Assembly (NCBI GenBank): GCA_001642415.1
Contig: LTDK01000174.1
Coordinates: 124,001-188,000, forward strand
Source of the DNA: Nematocida ironsii
Lineage: Eukaryota; Microsporidia
Direction: 5' to 3'
DNA: 64,000 bases
In this document: positions 36,774-46,787 of the stretch, piece by piece
How the letters are laid out: every line of letters starts with the position of its first letter
How positions within the stretch are numbered: the stretch's first letter is position 1
The notes under the pieces: generated by a model
What the model was told of the DNA's origin: nothing
Seen by the model: only the letters and a program-made list of their open reading frames with translations
The model's database searches: none
Made by a program: the position numbers and the translations under genes

Positions 36774-39700
36774 CTAGGTGACAATCCATCCGCATTTCTT
36801 TATAACCCGGGGAGACTTTAGCAGAAGTCTGGCTATAAGAGACTTATGGACTACTTCATACACATGGTGTATATCTGTCTCGAGCCCAGATAAAATAGTC
36901 CTTCCTCGAGGAACTATAATATACTGCACACTCTTTATATTTTTTATTCTATTATACATTGCTTGTGTAATAAGGGTTTCTCCTCCGCTGGCCATTGAAC
37001 ACAGTCTAGCTGCTTCAATAACAGACTTTCCGTAGAAGTCTAATCGCTTGGTTATAGGATCATTCTCAACAATGCATGCTCCTTTGCTTATTCCCACACG
37101 AATCTGCAGGCCACGATAAACAGGTTTTGTTTTTACATAAATCAACGGATTATATTCAATCCCCATCTCAGGCCAGTTTTTCATAAGCAGAATTTTATGG
37201 ATCTCAGACCCAAACTGCATAGCACACTGCTCGTCATAAAAAATCATCATAAAAGAATCCCCTTCTGTCTTCACCTCATATCCGCCAAGTTTTTTCATAA
37301 GACTTCTAACTGTTGTGTTATGTATCTTTGACATCTGCATCATTCTAATTGAGTCTTTCGACCAGAGCTTTGTGCTGTTCACAATGTCTGTGAATATGAC
37401 AATTGGCACCCGAATAAACTGAGACGCAATATTGTATGCTGACAACTCATCAAGTATTTTTAGTCCTGCTGCATCTGGTTTTTTTCTTAGGCGGTGATCT
37501 ATCTTTGGAATAATTGGTACTACAAACACAGCAAGATCTCTTAGCTCATGCGAAAAAAGAAATTGCTGAACTTCTGTGATTGATCGGCTTCTTTTGTACG
37601 CAATAATTAGATCCGTCACTGATATTTCGTATAATAAAGAGGTCGGTAATGCTATAATACACTCGTCAGAGCTCTGCCTCTTAACGCCGGTTGCACTAAG
37701 ATGCATACTGTTGCACAGGTATACAGCAATCTCATCGCGAAAAAGAATTAAATTGATGTCGTTGCTTCCTATTGTGTATATGTAGTTGTCTGCAATTATT
37801 ATAAATGCAAGAATATCTACCTTGTGAGGAAACATTTTGTGCTTTATGTTTATGCATATTTCTTGCAGTTTTTGCCTATACTCAGAAATTCCAGTGTGCA
37901 GCGTGTGCCCAGAATCTGACTGAATCTGTATAGTGATTTTTGTAAGCGCCCTCTCCACAAGCCCTTTGATTTGCTTGTTTTTTGATGAAAAATATGCAAA
38001 CACCTTGACTGTTATAGGAATTTCATCGCTTTCATTGTTATATGGTGGTATTACAAATTTACGAATCAAGCACTGCGCTCTTTTTGTTGCACGCACTTGC
38101 TTTTTTTCCTCTTCTTTTCTATGCTTTTCTTTTGGAATGTATGCCCCACACTCTAAGCACCGACTATGATTTCTAATTATTCCCGGAACCCGTATGAGGT
38201 TTTCTTCTGTTTCTTTCATAATTATATTTGCTCCTTGAGCTGCAAGTCTTTTCTGCTTGGATTCTGTGCATGTTACATGCACATTTCCTAGAATATAACA
38301 TGTCAGTGGGTCAGAAGTTTCTTTGCCTGGCAGCTTTGGAAGTGCCATCAGCATATTATAGGACAGATCAACAAACTTAAGCCCTGGGATGCACTCAAGC
38401 CCCCTTATGGTTTCAAGCATGTTAAAGCTCGCTATAAAGCATATCAATCCAGCCAACCGAGATATGTTATCTATCTCCTTTATCTGATTTCCTGCAATAT
38501 TTAGATGGAGAAGTGCGCTCTGTCTGATTGCTGGTTCTATTCGAACAATTTGGTTATGCGCGACATTCAAATACTCAATGGGAAGGGTCCACACTCTGCT
38601 TGGTATAAGATTAATTGAGTTGTATGGAAGAGAAACGGATACAAGATTATTATAGTCTGACCCATTCCTTTTCTGCTCAATGTATGGAAATTGTAAAAGG
38701 CAGTTGTTTGCACACAGCAGTGTTTTTAGATTCGGCGCACTAATTGATAGCTCACCAAGAGTGTTGTTTATTAGCTGCAAGTCCACTAAAAAAGGGAACT
38801 TTCCAACAAACTTTTTCATCTCAACATCAATGATAGAAACTTTTTTAAGAAGAGAAAGTGCGCCATATATTCGGCCAGTTGAAAACACTGTTCGTATGTA
38901 TAGCTTGTCTGCATACCCTTTAAATTTCTTAAGAGGATTGCCTAGAAGATTTAGCTCAGCATAGTTATATACGCTTTCAAATTCAGATATATGGTTGTTC
39001 TCCAGATTCAGCTGCGGAATTTGGAGAAGCCGCGGAATGGTTTTAATATTGTTATTGGATGCATTGATCGACTTTATTCCCAGGCCATTTAATTTGCTGG
39101 GAAGTGCTGTTAATGCGTTGTTTGAAATATTCAAATGGGATATGTTTGTTATAGTGAACACAACGTCAGGAATCTCCCGTAGACCCATATGCGATAAATT
39201 TAGTGCTACTTTTTCTGCTGCCTCTGGCTTTGGCCCTTCTATAAGCGCAGGAAGATCCTCTGCTGGCGCATGCGACAGAGAAGTTGCGTACGTCCAATCC
39301 TTCTGAAAAAACTCATAAATACAATATGGAATGGCAATGTATCCTATGATTATGGTACAAATAACTGTTATGAACCACTCAACCTTGTCTCTTATTTTGG
39401 GAATTGTATACACGCTTGCCTTTGCATCCAGGCTTAAAAGTGTTATAATAGTGACCCCTACACAAATAGAATCTGCTATATGAATCATCACAGAGTGCCG
39501 ATCAGCTATGTTGGTCACCAGCCGCATTACATCTGTCTTTGGCCTTTGGAGTGATGCCGGCAAAGAATCTGAGAAGTACATAAGGTTATAAGACTCTTTT
39601 GTGTAAACGACATCCTGAACATCATTACTGCTGTCTGTGCTTACAACAATTCGCATTTCAAATCCGCAGTTTTTAAATATTTTGTCTTCTGGAATAAGCA

Positions 39701-40172
39701 TCTGATTGCTTATGCTTAAAAGAGAATTGTTTAGCTTCCATTGAATAATTTCCAATAAGGGCTTGTCCTCAATTGACAGAATTTTTTCACCTTGACTGGT
39801 TTCAAACTTTAAAAGAAGTTCATTCTCGTTCAGGCCGCGTAAAATCCCTATATTCCTCCACACCGCATGCAGAATGTCCCCAGCAGTTGTTTTATAGTTA
39901 AGATTCATTTGAGTTTTTTTTCCAAAAACATCAAATCGTGTGCTTACTTCATCTGTTGGCACCATAACAGTCATAAACTTAGAATGAATAACGCTTTCAG
40001 ACATTTTAATCATTGGAAACCATGCGAATTCATGCTTTTGAACCATAAATCGTTTTAAAACATGGGCAGGCCCATTTGCCTTTATGTTTCTTGGAGAAGT
40101 GTTGTAGTCTTTTTCCTTTTTTGCATATAATTTATTTTGCGGCGAATGCTCCATTGCCTCATGAATTCTCAT
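36774..40172 (-). CDS. CYR1: Fungal-type adenylate cyclase with LRRs and two membrane segments
   Basis: 1132 residues. In order: a Ras-association-like ubiquitin fold (~66-180), two hydrophobic membrane segments (~235-300), leucine-rich repeats (~330-650), a PP2C-like region without its metal-ligand signature (~740-900) and a class III cyclase domain (~920-1090). This is the fungal Cyr1 order plus the membrane segments. Cyclase residues: metal Asp929 ('FTDIVNST') and Asp972 ('TEGDSF') and the adenine-selecting pair Lys968/Asp1045 are present. The transition-state Arg1056 is present, but the paired Asn is replaced by Ile1052 ('YGKSVIEAARLC'). Yeast Cyr1 is 2026 residues, so this is a much reduced version. 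It would make cAMP, possibly under Ras control. Confidence 0.88.
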   Translation of the reverse strand: MRIHEAMEHSPQNKLYAKKEKDYNTSPRNIKANGPAHVLKRFMVQKHEFAWFPMIKMSESVIHSKFMTVMVPTDEVSTRFDVFGKKTQMNLNYKTTAGDILHAVWRNIGILRGLNENELLLKFETSQGEKILSIEDKPLLEIIQWKLNNSLLSISNQMLIPEDKIFKNCGFEMRIVVSTDSSNDVQDVVYTKESYNLMYFSDSLPASLQRPKTDVMRLVTNIADRHSVMIHIADSICVGVTIITLLSLDAKASVYTIPKIRDKVEWFITVICTIIIGYIAIPYCIYEFFQKDWTYATSLSHAPAEDLPALIEGPKPEAAEKVALNLSHMGLREIPDVVFTITNISHLNISNNALTALPSKLNGLGIKSINASNNNIKTIPRLLQIPQLNLENNHISEFESVYNYAELNLLGNPLKKFKGYADKLYIRTVFSTGRIYGALSLLKKVSIIDVEMKKFVGKFPFLVDLQLINNTLGELSISAPNLKTLLCANNCLLQFPYIEQKRNGSDYNNLVSVSLPYNSINLIPSRVWTLPIEYLNVAHNQIVRIEPAIRQSALLHLNIAGNQIKEIDNISRLAGLICFIASFNMLETIRGLECIPGLKFVDLSYNMLMALPKLPGKETSDPLTCYILGNVHVTCTESKQKRLAAQGANIIMKETEENLIRVPGIIRNHSRCLECGAYIPKEKHRKEEEKKQVRATKRAQCLIRKFVIPPYNNESDEIPITVKVFAYFSSKNKQIKGLVERALTKITIQIQSDSGHTLHTGISEYRQKLQEICINIKHKMFPHKVDILAFIIIADNYIYTIGSNDINLILFRDEIAVYLCNSMHLSATGVKRQSSDECIIALPTSLLYEISVTDLIIAYKRSRSITEVQQFLFSHELRDLAVFVVPIIPKIDHRLRKKPDAAGLKILDELSAYNIASQFIRVPIVIFTDIVNSTKLWSKDSIRMMQMSKIHNTTVRSLMKKLGGYEVKTEGDSFMMIFYDEQCAMQFGSEIHKILLMKNWPEMGIEYNPLIYVKTKPVYRGLQIRVGISKGACIVENDPITKRLDFYGKSVIEAARLCSMASGGETLITQAMYNRIKNIKSVQYIIVPRGRTILSGLETDIHHVYEVVHKSLIARLLLKSPRVIKKCGWIVT

Positions 40173-40890
40173 ATATTTTTTATAGTTCTTTCTTTTTTTA
40201 TACTATATCTTTTAGTTATTTAATACATTTTATTCCATTCTTCTGCTTCCTTGATGCATTCTGCCTACACCCTAGATATGCATAACTTTTAGAACATCCA
40301 CGGTTTACTGATAATAGACAGAATATTAATAGACTTAATTAATAGATTTTATGGCGTTTCATAAAACAGCAAGAAAATAATAAATAATCTTATGTGCATA
40401 TAAATCAATACGCGTAATTATAACTTTGCTTATTTGCAATAGTATAAAGTCGATTGAATGCCTGCCAATTCTGAAATATTCCATATACTAAAAATATAAT
40501 TGTTCTTTTCATAGCAGTAATAACCACAATTTAAAACCATACCACTTTCTTTAAGTAGAATTAAAGGGAGCATGTCTTACAGATGGAAATCAAATCTAAA
40601 ATATATTTATATATAAGAATATTTATTACATAGAAAAAGAAACAAATAACCGATGTATATATAAGATTAAATACTTAACTAATTGGTTGGAAACACCATA
40701 CATCCATTTTACATACTTTATGCGCTGCTTTTCTATAATACTTAATAGATTAAATATCATATAAGCTTTTTGTATAGAAACCAATGTATTAAAATGGGTT
40801 TAATGTTTTTATTGTTAATGCTAAGCTATATTTTCTTCTTTTACTTTATATTTTAGTTCTTTCTCCTAATAGAAATATGTTTTTTATTTG
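40173..40890. other. Intergenic region upstream of adenylate cyclase
   Basis: 718 bp between two minus-strand genes; AT-rich. T-rich stretches lie directly before the CYR1 start on the minus strand. No gene or repeat was recognised. Confidence 0.4.
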
Positions 40891-43887
40891 TTAGAACAGG
40901 ATATTAAATATGTCATAGTGAATACCATACTTACATCCATTGTAGTTGTTGTCTCGTATAGATATAATGCCCTGGTTGCTTTTTTTAACTGCCTCTAAAT
41001 TTTTGTTTTTAATTACATCTGAAATATCCCTTAGAGTAAAATCTAACTTGCATTTTTTGGATTTTAAATATAATTTCTCGGTGCTATTTAAATCCATTAA
41101 ATATGCATTCTGCCATTCTAAAAGATCTTTCATAGTAAGACAGAAAATAGGAATAGTTTTATAATTAACATTTGTATAGGTTTTATATATACAGTGCCCA
41201 TATAGTGCAGTATTAAGAGAAGGATTTTTGCGCTGCAGCATACTAATGAAAGAAGCGTGCGCTGGTTGCTTAATAGCACTCATATGCGCTCTTTCGTCTT
41301 TTATTTTTCTGTCAAATTTATATGTTGTATACTCATATACACTACTATATACTCTATTGCTCCAAATTATATGTATATTTTTGTTATTCTTATCTATTTT
41401 CTGTTGAATATCCATACAATAGCAGTGCGGGTCTTCATAGAAGTCTGTAGATTTTCTTATAAAGAAGTCGCTGTAATAGTATTTAATCACGTACTCTAGC
41501 CTTTTCTTATTTGAGCTTTTGTCTAGTGGAGATTCTATATCCTCTTCTTTTTCTTTATCTGAAGAGGATTCATATGAATCAAGTTCACTATCTGTTGATG
41601 TATAGTAACATGAATTAAATATATCATCTGTTTCACATACTTTCACTTTTTTAGTTTTGTTTATTTCAGCTTTACCCTCTGAGGAATTTGTATAGTTATA
41701 TATATAGCTAATAGGCTTTAAATTTGTATAGTTTTGTGTCTTCCTGGTTCTATACTTATTACAATTCTTTTTATATGGGCCAATAGTCGCTGCCGACACC
41801 ATTAGTCTGGGCAAAAACAACGGAATTCTTGGCTTATCTATATTCTCGTCCATAACTTCATGCTTTATGCTATTTGGACAGAAAAACTGTGCAAAACAAA
41901 ACTTAGTTTTATAGATGTTCTCTTTAATGTAGTAGAACACCACATTGCATTTTTTATCTTCTATCATTTGAATTGTTTTATTTAGATCATTTTCAGTGGT
42001 TATTAAAGACCAGGTTTTTGTTTCTATACTATATTTGAATGGATATACCCCTCCACCCAGAATGTCTTTTTTATCATTGCCTATTTTAAATATATTCTTT
42101 AAGTGGTCTATTATTGTATTAATTGTATGAAAACTGCGATGTACAGTCTCGCCATTTTCTTTTTTGTATATGTAAAAGGGAATATGAATTACTTCAGTCG
42201 TATGTTTTACGTTGTTTACAAATTGTATATGGTAGTGATCTTGAATTTTCAATAATATATTATTATTTTTAACTGGCTGGCAGACACTGTGCAGCATAAT
42301 AATATGCGGGACAGAAATTTTATCTTCTATTTGAATTATTTCTTTTAGCATTACACTAAGCCTTAAATATTTCTGATTGGCGACAGCAAATGTACCCAGT
42401 GTTTTATTAAACAGCTGCGTTGCATGTATGCGCATGTGCATAATAGAGGTTCTATTTTTAATTTGTGCCCTTTCTGCCTTAGATATCTTGTATATTTCGC
42501 CAATGTGCATATAGAATAGATAGACTGACTTATAAACTAGCGAATATATCTGGATTATACTGTAACTGTGTATACTTTTTTGATCAATCTTAAGCTCATT
42601 GATTTTTTTATATGATTTCGTTAGCAGATCTGTATCCTTCTGCGCCAAGCCTATAAGATATTTTATAACGCACTCCAACTCTAGTAGAGCTAATTTATTC
42701 GTGTATCTTTGAAGCTCTAGATTAAAATATATAACTTTTTTTTCCAGATCTTCTTTTATCACTTTGAAGAATTCATTAATTACACGAATTGGTATTTTGT
42801 AGAAGTCTTCGTATACTTCTGGTATTAAAAGAATAGAATTTAATATTTTTTTAAGTTTTATATCCTCTTCTGTTCCTTCAATATCCATTTGTCTGTCGAT
42901 GCCACTGCAGCAGCAGTATAAACTTACCTCTTTATTAGCTAATATAGTTCCAAGAGTTTCTTTTTTATGAGTATATGTGCGCGTGCTAGCTATTTCATTA
43001 TAACGATATATAGTTTGACTGTGCGTGTCTATGTATTCAACCAGATCTTCTAAAAAGCCGTTATAGTAGGCTTTTTTGGGCAAATTATTAACCTCGATAT
43101 CCTTTATTTTAATTATAGCCTTAAATATATGCATTTTTTTAAGAAAAAACGTGTTTAAATTCATAATCATAATCCAAATATTTGTGTTTTTCTCTTTTTT
43201 CCAGATGTCAATTATTTTCTGTGAATATTCCTTTATGCTTTTAGATAATAACCCATTTTTATATGAAAATATTATTAAATTATTCACCACCGGTTTGTAA
43301 TCAGTATAGTTTCGTACAATGTACTTTCTTTTTTTCTGATAAATAGAAAAAGTAATGTGATTGTCCTTATGTTTGCTAATCTGCGAGATAGTGCAATAAT
43401 CCTTAGGCAATAATTCTAAAGATACAGAAGGACCCAATTCTATATTATCTTGGCCATCTTTTATATCTTTCTCCAAATACGCATCTAAACCTATGGAATT
43501 TTCTTCTTGAGTGTGATTTAAAGGAGAAGTTACTTCTATGTCTCCACTAGTCTCTGGTATTGGTGGAGATTGGCTTGAGTGAACTGTATATGTGTCTATT
43601 GACTCTAGCTGGGTATTAATATCTGAACTTTCCATATTTCTGTTATTTTGTTCTACACATATGCTCTTATAGCTTGACTGTGCAAATAACATCATATCTT
43701 TAGTGGATTCTGTAGGGGGCCTCTTCCTTCTTGATATAAATGTCTTATTATGTGGAAGCTTGTTTTCTTGATTATTCTTTAGTATACTTTTTTTAGACTT
43801 AGGTTTTAAGCTAGTGCAAATCGTCATATCTATGTGCATATTCCATAGTATTCCAAATATAATGAATAAAGCTCTTAACTGTGCCAT
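40891..43887 (-). CDS. Large secreted protein, cassette copy 1
   Basis: 998 residues from the ATG at 43887. This start gives a signal peptide (residues 1-~25, 'MAQLRALFIIFGILW...') that aligns with the signal peptide of the paralogue at 47651-50704; an upstream ATG at 43974 would destroy it. AAATTTAAAAAC precedes the start. No known domain. Blocks shared with the paralogue include 'LANKEVSLYCCCSGIDRQ' (~315-333), 'ILLIPEVYEDFYKIPI', 'VFYYIKENIYKTKFCFAQFF' (~649), 'YYSDFFIRKSTDFYEDPHCY', 'AIKQPAHASFISMLQRKNPS' and a C-terminal 'SIRDNNYNGCKYG'. An acidic Ser-rich stretch (~'TDSELDSYESSSDKEKEEDI') is specific to this copy. Likely exported to the surface or host cell (inference). Confidence 0.9.
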   Translation of the reverse strand: MAQLRALFIIFGILWNMHIDMTICTSLKPKSKKSILKNNQENKLPHNKTFISRRKRPPTESTKDMMLFAQSSYKSICVEQNNRNMESSDINTQLESIDTYTVHSSQSPPIPETSGDIEVTSPLNHTQEENSIGLDAYLEKDIKDGQDNIELGPSVSLELLPKDYCTISQISKHKDNHITFSIYQKKRKYIVRNYTDYKPVVNNLIIFSYKNGLLSKSIKEYSQKIIDIWKKEKNTNIWIMIMNLNTFFLKKMHIFKAIIKIKDIEVNNLPKKAYYNGFLEDLVEYIDTHSQTIYRYNEIASTRTYTHKKETLGTILANKEVSLYCCCSGIDRQMDIEGTEEDIKLKKILNSILLIPEVYEDFYKIPIRVINEFFKVIKEDLEKKVIYFNLELQRYTNKLALLELECVIKYLIGLAQKDTDLLTKSYKKINELKIDQKSIHSYSIIQIYSLVYKSVYLFYMHIGEIYKISKAERAQIKNRTSIMHMRIHATQLFNKTLGTFAVANQKYLRLSVMLKEIIQIEDKISVPHIIMLHSVCQPVKNNNILLKIQDHYHIQFVNNVKHTTEVIHIPFYIYKKENGETVHRSFHTINTIIDHLKNIFKIGNDKKDILGGGVYPFKYSIETKTWSLITTENDLNKTIQMIEDKKCNVVFYYIKENIYKTKFCFAQFFCPNSIKHEVMDENIDKPRIPLFLPRLMVSAATIGPYKKNCNKYRTRKTQNYTNLKPISYIYNYTNSSEGKAEINKTKKVKVCETDDIFNSCYYTSTDSELDSYESSSDKEKEEDIESPLDKSSNKKRLEYVIKYYYSDFFIRKSTDFYEDPHCYCMDIQQKIDKNNKNIHIIWSNRVYSSVYEYTTYKFDRKIKDERAHMSAIKQPAHASFISMLQRKNPSLNTALYGHCIYKTYTNVNYKTIPIFCLTMKDLLEWQNAYLMDLNSTEKLYLKSKKCKLDFTLRDISDVIKNKNLEAVKKSNQGIISIRDNNYNGCKYGIHYDIFNILF

Positions 43888-44680
43888 AGTAGTTTTTAAA
43901 TTTTTAATATAAGCCTTTATAATAAAATAAACCCAAAATATAATAAATGTTGTGTCCATACTTCCATAGCCCATAATTCCATATTTGGGCTATTCAGATT
44001 ATAGAGCCTACCGCTAAGGAAATGACTGGGTTTGTGCAGTATTAAAGAGTATTTAAGCTTTCCATAGAGCCTCTTATGCTGTATCGTCGTTTTGAAACTT
44101 GTACTCTGCTTAGACAAAGTGTTTGCACAAACTCAGCAAACAATGACAGGGAATTGTTTAGGCCTCCTTAAGTATCCAGAATGATGATCTTGAGACGCTA
44201 GGAGCAAGTGGCGCATTATGCGGTCTAGGCCTGGGCACTACTTACACCATTACCTCAATAAAATATAACCAGAAATTAAAAGAAAATTAATTTGATCCAC
44301 AAAACAATATTTAACATTTGCTACACATAAGCACTAATATATTCTTCATTTTAAACAATAGATACCCCTAGGAGCGTCTTTATTACTCCGTATAACGCAA
44401 TAGAACAAGCCAGATTAGTGATACCATGCCAAGACAAGCTTTATTAGCCATCTATACGATATACATCTGCTTCGTTGGACCTTTTTAAATAGTTATGGAT
44501 TAAACATTAGGTATAAATACAAGAAAGAGTAAACCGCTATACAATTGCCTTAACTCTTTTTCGTGTCAACCTTCATTTACTCCATCGGTGGATGATTCGC
44601 TGAATTGTATTTTTTCAACTGACTCTTGTTTACTTTTCGCATCACTCTATTCTCTGTGATAGATATTGACTGACTATAGC
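43888..44680. other. Intergenic region between large protein 1 and the integrase remnant
   Basis: 793 bp. Near the gene it is AT-rich promoter-like sequence; from ~44130 it becomes mixed in composition, with patches such as GGCGCATTATGCGGTC. It is probably part of the decayed mobile element, but no LTR or inverted terminal repeat could be paired with the other side. Confidence 0.4.
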
Positions 44681-44815
44681 TCAGTCACTGGTTTTGTAAA
44701 AGTTGGTGAGTTTTCGTCTATGGTAATTAGTATTGTTATCATAATCTTTAGCTATTAGAGCCCGTTCACCTACTTTGAAACTACGCCAATTGAAATATCG
44801 AACTTTGCGATAATA
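44681..44815 (-). pseudogene. Frame-shifted remnant of the integrase C-terminal domain
   Basis: Read in a different frame from the integrase ORF, this stretch encodes 'YYRKVRY' followed by 'FKVGERALIAKDYDNN' and ends at a TGA. That is the beta-barrel ('FkvGd.vLi') that follows the catalytic core in Ty3-type and retroviral integrases. It lies ~90 bp beyond the ORF's TAG, so the original gene has suffered at least a stop and a frameshift. No repaired sequence is given. Confidence 0.65.
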
Positions 44816-44901
44816 CCCGAATCAATCTGTTTAGTTGATGCTTCGTGGATTCCGTTGACATTAACAAGTTGTTTTTGCGGACTATGAACCTTAATCTCTG
44901 G

Positions 44902-45969
44902 CTAAAGACTTTTATGTTTAACATTATCATCAGATACCTCATCTTGTGAATGAGGTGCGGAATTAGAGGCCCGAGCTTCGCCTAAGAAGATCGTGCCTTC
45001 TGCACCTACTATATCTTCCTCAGACGAAACATAATATTCATCATCATCTACAATAACCTCAGGGGGTAAAACATTAAATCCTGGTCTTCCTCGAAACATC
45101 TTCATTGGCGTGGTATTGATTGCCCTGTGTGCGGTCAAATTATAAGTTGCTACTGTTTTACCAAGCAGATCAATCCATCTATTTGATAATCCGCATTCTT
45201 GCATTGCCTTGTAAAGCTTTCGAGTTATGGTTTGATTGGCTCGTTCAACTTGGCCTTGGCTCTGTAAATGGCGAGTCCTGCTGCGAGCATGCTTTATTTT
45301 ATACTTAGCACATAGCTCTTGTACGTGAGAGTTTATAAATTCTGGTCCATTATCGGTATGTAGGATCTTGGGTGCACCTTCAACATAGAACAGAGATTCC
45401 AGAAACATACAAACTTGATTAGAACTTTTAGTCTTGGTAGGCAGAGCATAAATGAATTTGGAATAGCTATCCAAAGCAATGATAATCCACTGAAATCCAT
45501 CATTAAATTCAGAATATGCCTGTAAATCGATACAACCAACCATCAACTGCTCCCATCGATGGGACGCAACAATTGACTTCATTTGAGAACTTCGTTTCAA
45601 CGGCTGGTTTCTCTGGCAGATCAAACAATTCCTAATAAAGTTTTGTATAGCCTGCCTACGAAACCCCGTATATCGATCCAATGCAGCCAGATACATCGTT
45701 TTCATATCTAAGTGGTTTCTGGTATGAAGCTCCGTGAGAGCTTCCGCCAGCGCGGCAGGATCATCTTCAGCGACAGCCAACAACGGACTGTCTTCTTTAA
45801 TCCCATACAGAACCCCTTGAATTAGTGTGTACCGGCTGGCCTTGGCTATGAAAGTTTGCTTCTGAACCGGACTTAATCCTTGAGGAGTAGTTCCGTCTGT
45901 TAAAAATGCTGTTATCTCGGAGATATCTTTCTTAAACAACGTTATGCGTGGTCGCTTGTCTACTGTCAT
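44902..45969 (-). CDS. Retroelement integrase, truncated at C-terminus
   Basis: 355 residues. The zinc-binding HHCC module is seen as 'LHTRNHLDMK' (HxxxH) and 'CLICQRNQ' (CxxC). The DDE core has Asp in 'VGCIDLQAY', Asp in 'LHTDNGPEF' and Glu in 'GQVERANQTI', with spacing typical of Ty3/retroviral integrases. 'TYNLTAHRAINTTPMKMFRG' follows as usual. The ORF ends early at a TAG, and a recognisable C-terminal domain remains out of frame beyond it (44681-44815). The catalytic residues appear intact, but the protein would lack its DNA-binding tail, so it is probably inactive unless domesticated. Confidence 0.85.
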   Translation of the reverse strand: MTVDKRPRITLFKKDISEITAFLTDGTTPQGLSPVQKQTFIAKASRYTLIQGVLYGIKEDSPLLAVAEDDPAALAEALTELHTRNHLDMKTMYLAALDRYTGFRRQAIQNFIRNCLICQRNQPLKRSSQMKSIVASHRWEQLMVGCIDLQAYSEFNDGFQWIIIALDSYSKFIYALPTKTKSSNQVCMFLESLFYVEGAPKILHTDNGPEFINSHVQELCAKYKIKHARSRTRHLQSQGQVERANQTITRKLYKAMQECGLSNRWIDLLGKTVATYNLTAHRAINTTPMKMFRGRPGFNVLPPEVIVDDDEYYVSSEEDIVGAEGTIFLGEARASNSAPHSQDEVSDDNVKHKSL

Positions 45970-46787
45970 GCGTATGAGAAAATATTAAACCCAATCTTAA
46001 ATTATTTTAATTTTGAAATATCGATATACCGGCCAGCAACAAAACATAGAAAATGTAATACCATTAGACGGGAACTTTCATTTCCCAATACTATTTTAAA
46101 TATTATGCTTCTCTAGATCGTTATAAATGCCACCACTCTTAGAGCAAGTGTTTTGAGAAAGTGTATTGGGAGCCAGAAGACAGCAAAAACTGGGTGTCCC
46201 GCCAAAACGGGTTCCCACGCAAATAAAGATATAAATAAAAGCAAATTTTATTATATTATCCCTGCGGAGAGGTGACAGTCCTCCGCAGAAGACCTATTAA
46301 GCTGTCTTGTTTTTATTTTATGAAATTATGGCCCTATGGAATTTCGGATACGATAATATGTATGTAGAGTATCATTATTATTTTGCTGGCTTTTAATTAT
46401 ATTTTAAAGATTTCAAATGTTCTATTATAGCACAAACTATCATATAAATAGGATTTACTGTATGTATTTTTACTCCACCCATATCTCATGGCATAATTTT
46501 GTAAAGAATAAATAATTTTATATTTAAATCCATTTTGAATATGTACCCAGAATATAAAGCCTCTTCATAGAATATACTTTATTTATTTAAGTGAAAGCTT
46601 TTTAATAAAATTAATTTAATTTAAATCCATAATATGTAGTATAAATAGCCAATTTTAAGAAAACAGCTCATATTTCCAATAGAAACAAAACTGATGCACA
46701 TTAGTGCCAGGCAGCGCTATAAAATACATTCCACTATTAATTTAATGTATAATTACTGTTAAAAAGCTTATTGACATCTAATTTATA
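45970..46787. other. Intergenic region between small gene 1 and the integrase
   Basis: 818 bp. 46140-46320 is GC-richer, with two hairpins: CCCG-CCAAAA-CGGG (46198-46211) and a longer one (separate entry). This may mark the 5' side of the mobile element. 46650-46689 is similar to 51061-51098 downstream of the second small gene (shared 3' flank, e.g. CCAATAGAAAC). Confidence 0.45.
46262..46288. repeat. GC-rich 8-bp hairpin
   Basis: CTGCGGAG and CTCCGCAG form a perfect stem around an 11-nt loop. It stands out in AT-rich DNA. The role is unknown; it may belong to the mobile element. Confidence 0.55.

Larger units (their letters stand above)
44681..45969 (-). mobile_element. Decayed LTR-retroelement pol fragment (integrase)
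   Basis: Integrase ORF plus the frameshifted C-terminal remnant. No gag, protease, reverse transcriptase or RNase H was seen on either side, and no LTR pair was found. GC content and codon choice (CGG, GCG, CCC) are higher than in the flanking genes. It sits between the small and large genes of cassette copy 1. Confidence 0.7.

Noticed and set aside
43888..43974. Longer N-terminus for large secreted protein 1 starting at 43974
   Set aside because: It would bury the signal peptide, and the paralogue starts at the equivalent of the 43887 ATG.
46195..46320. Second LTR starting TGTCCCGCC
   Set aside because: No TG...CA end pair with target duplication and no second copy on the other side of the integrase.
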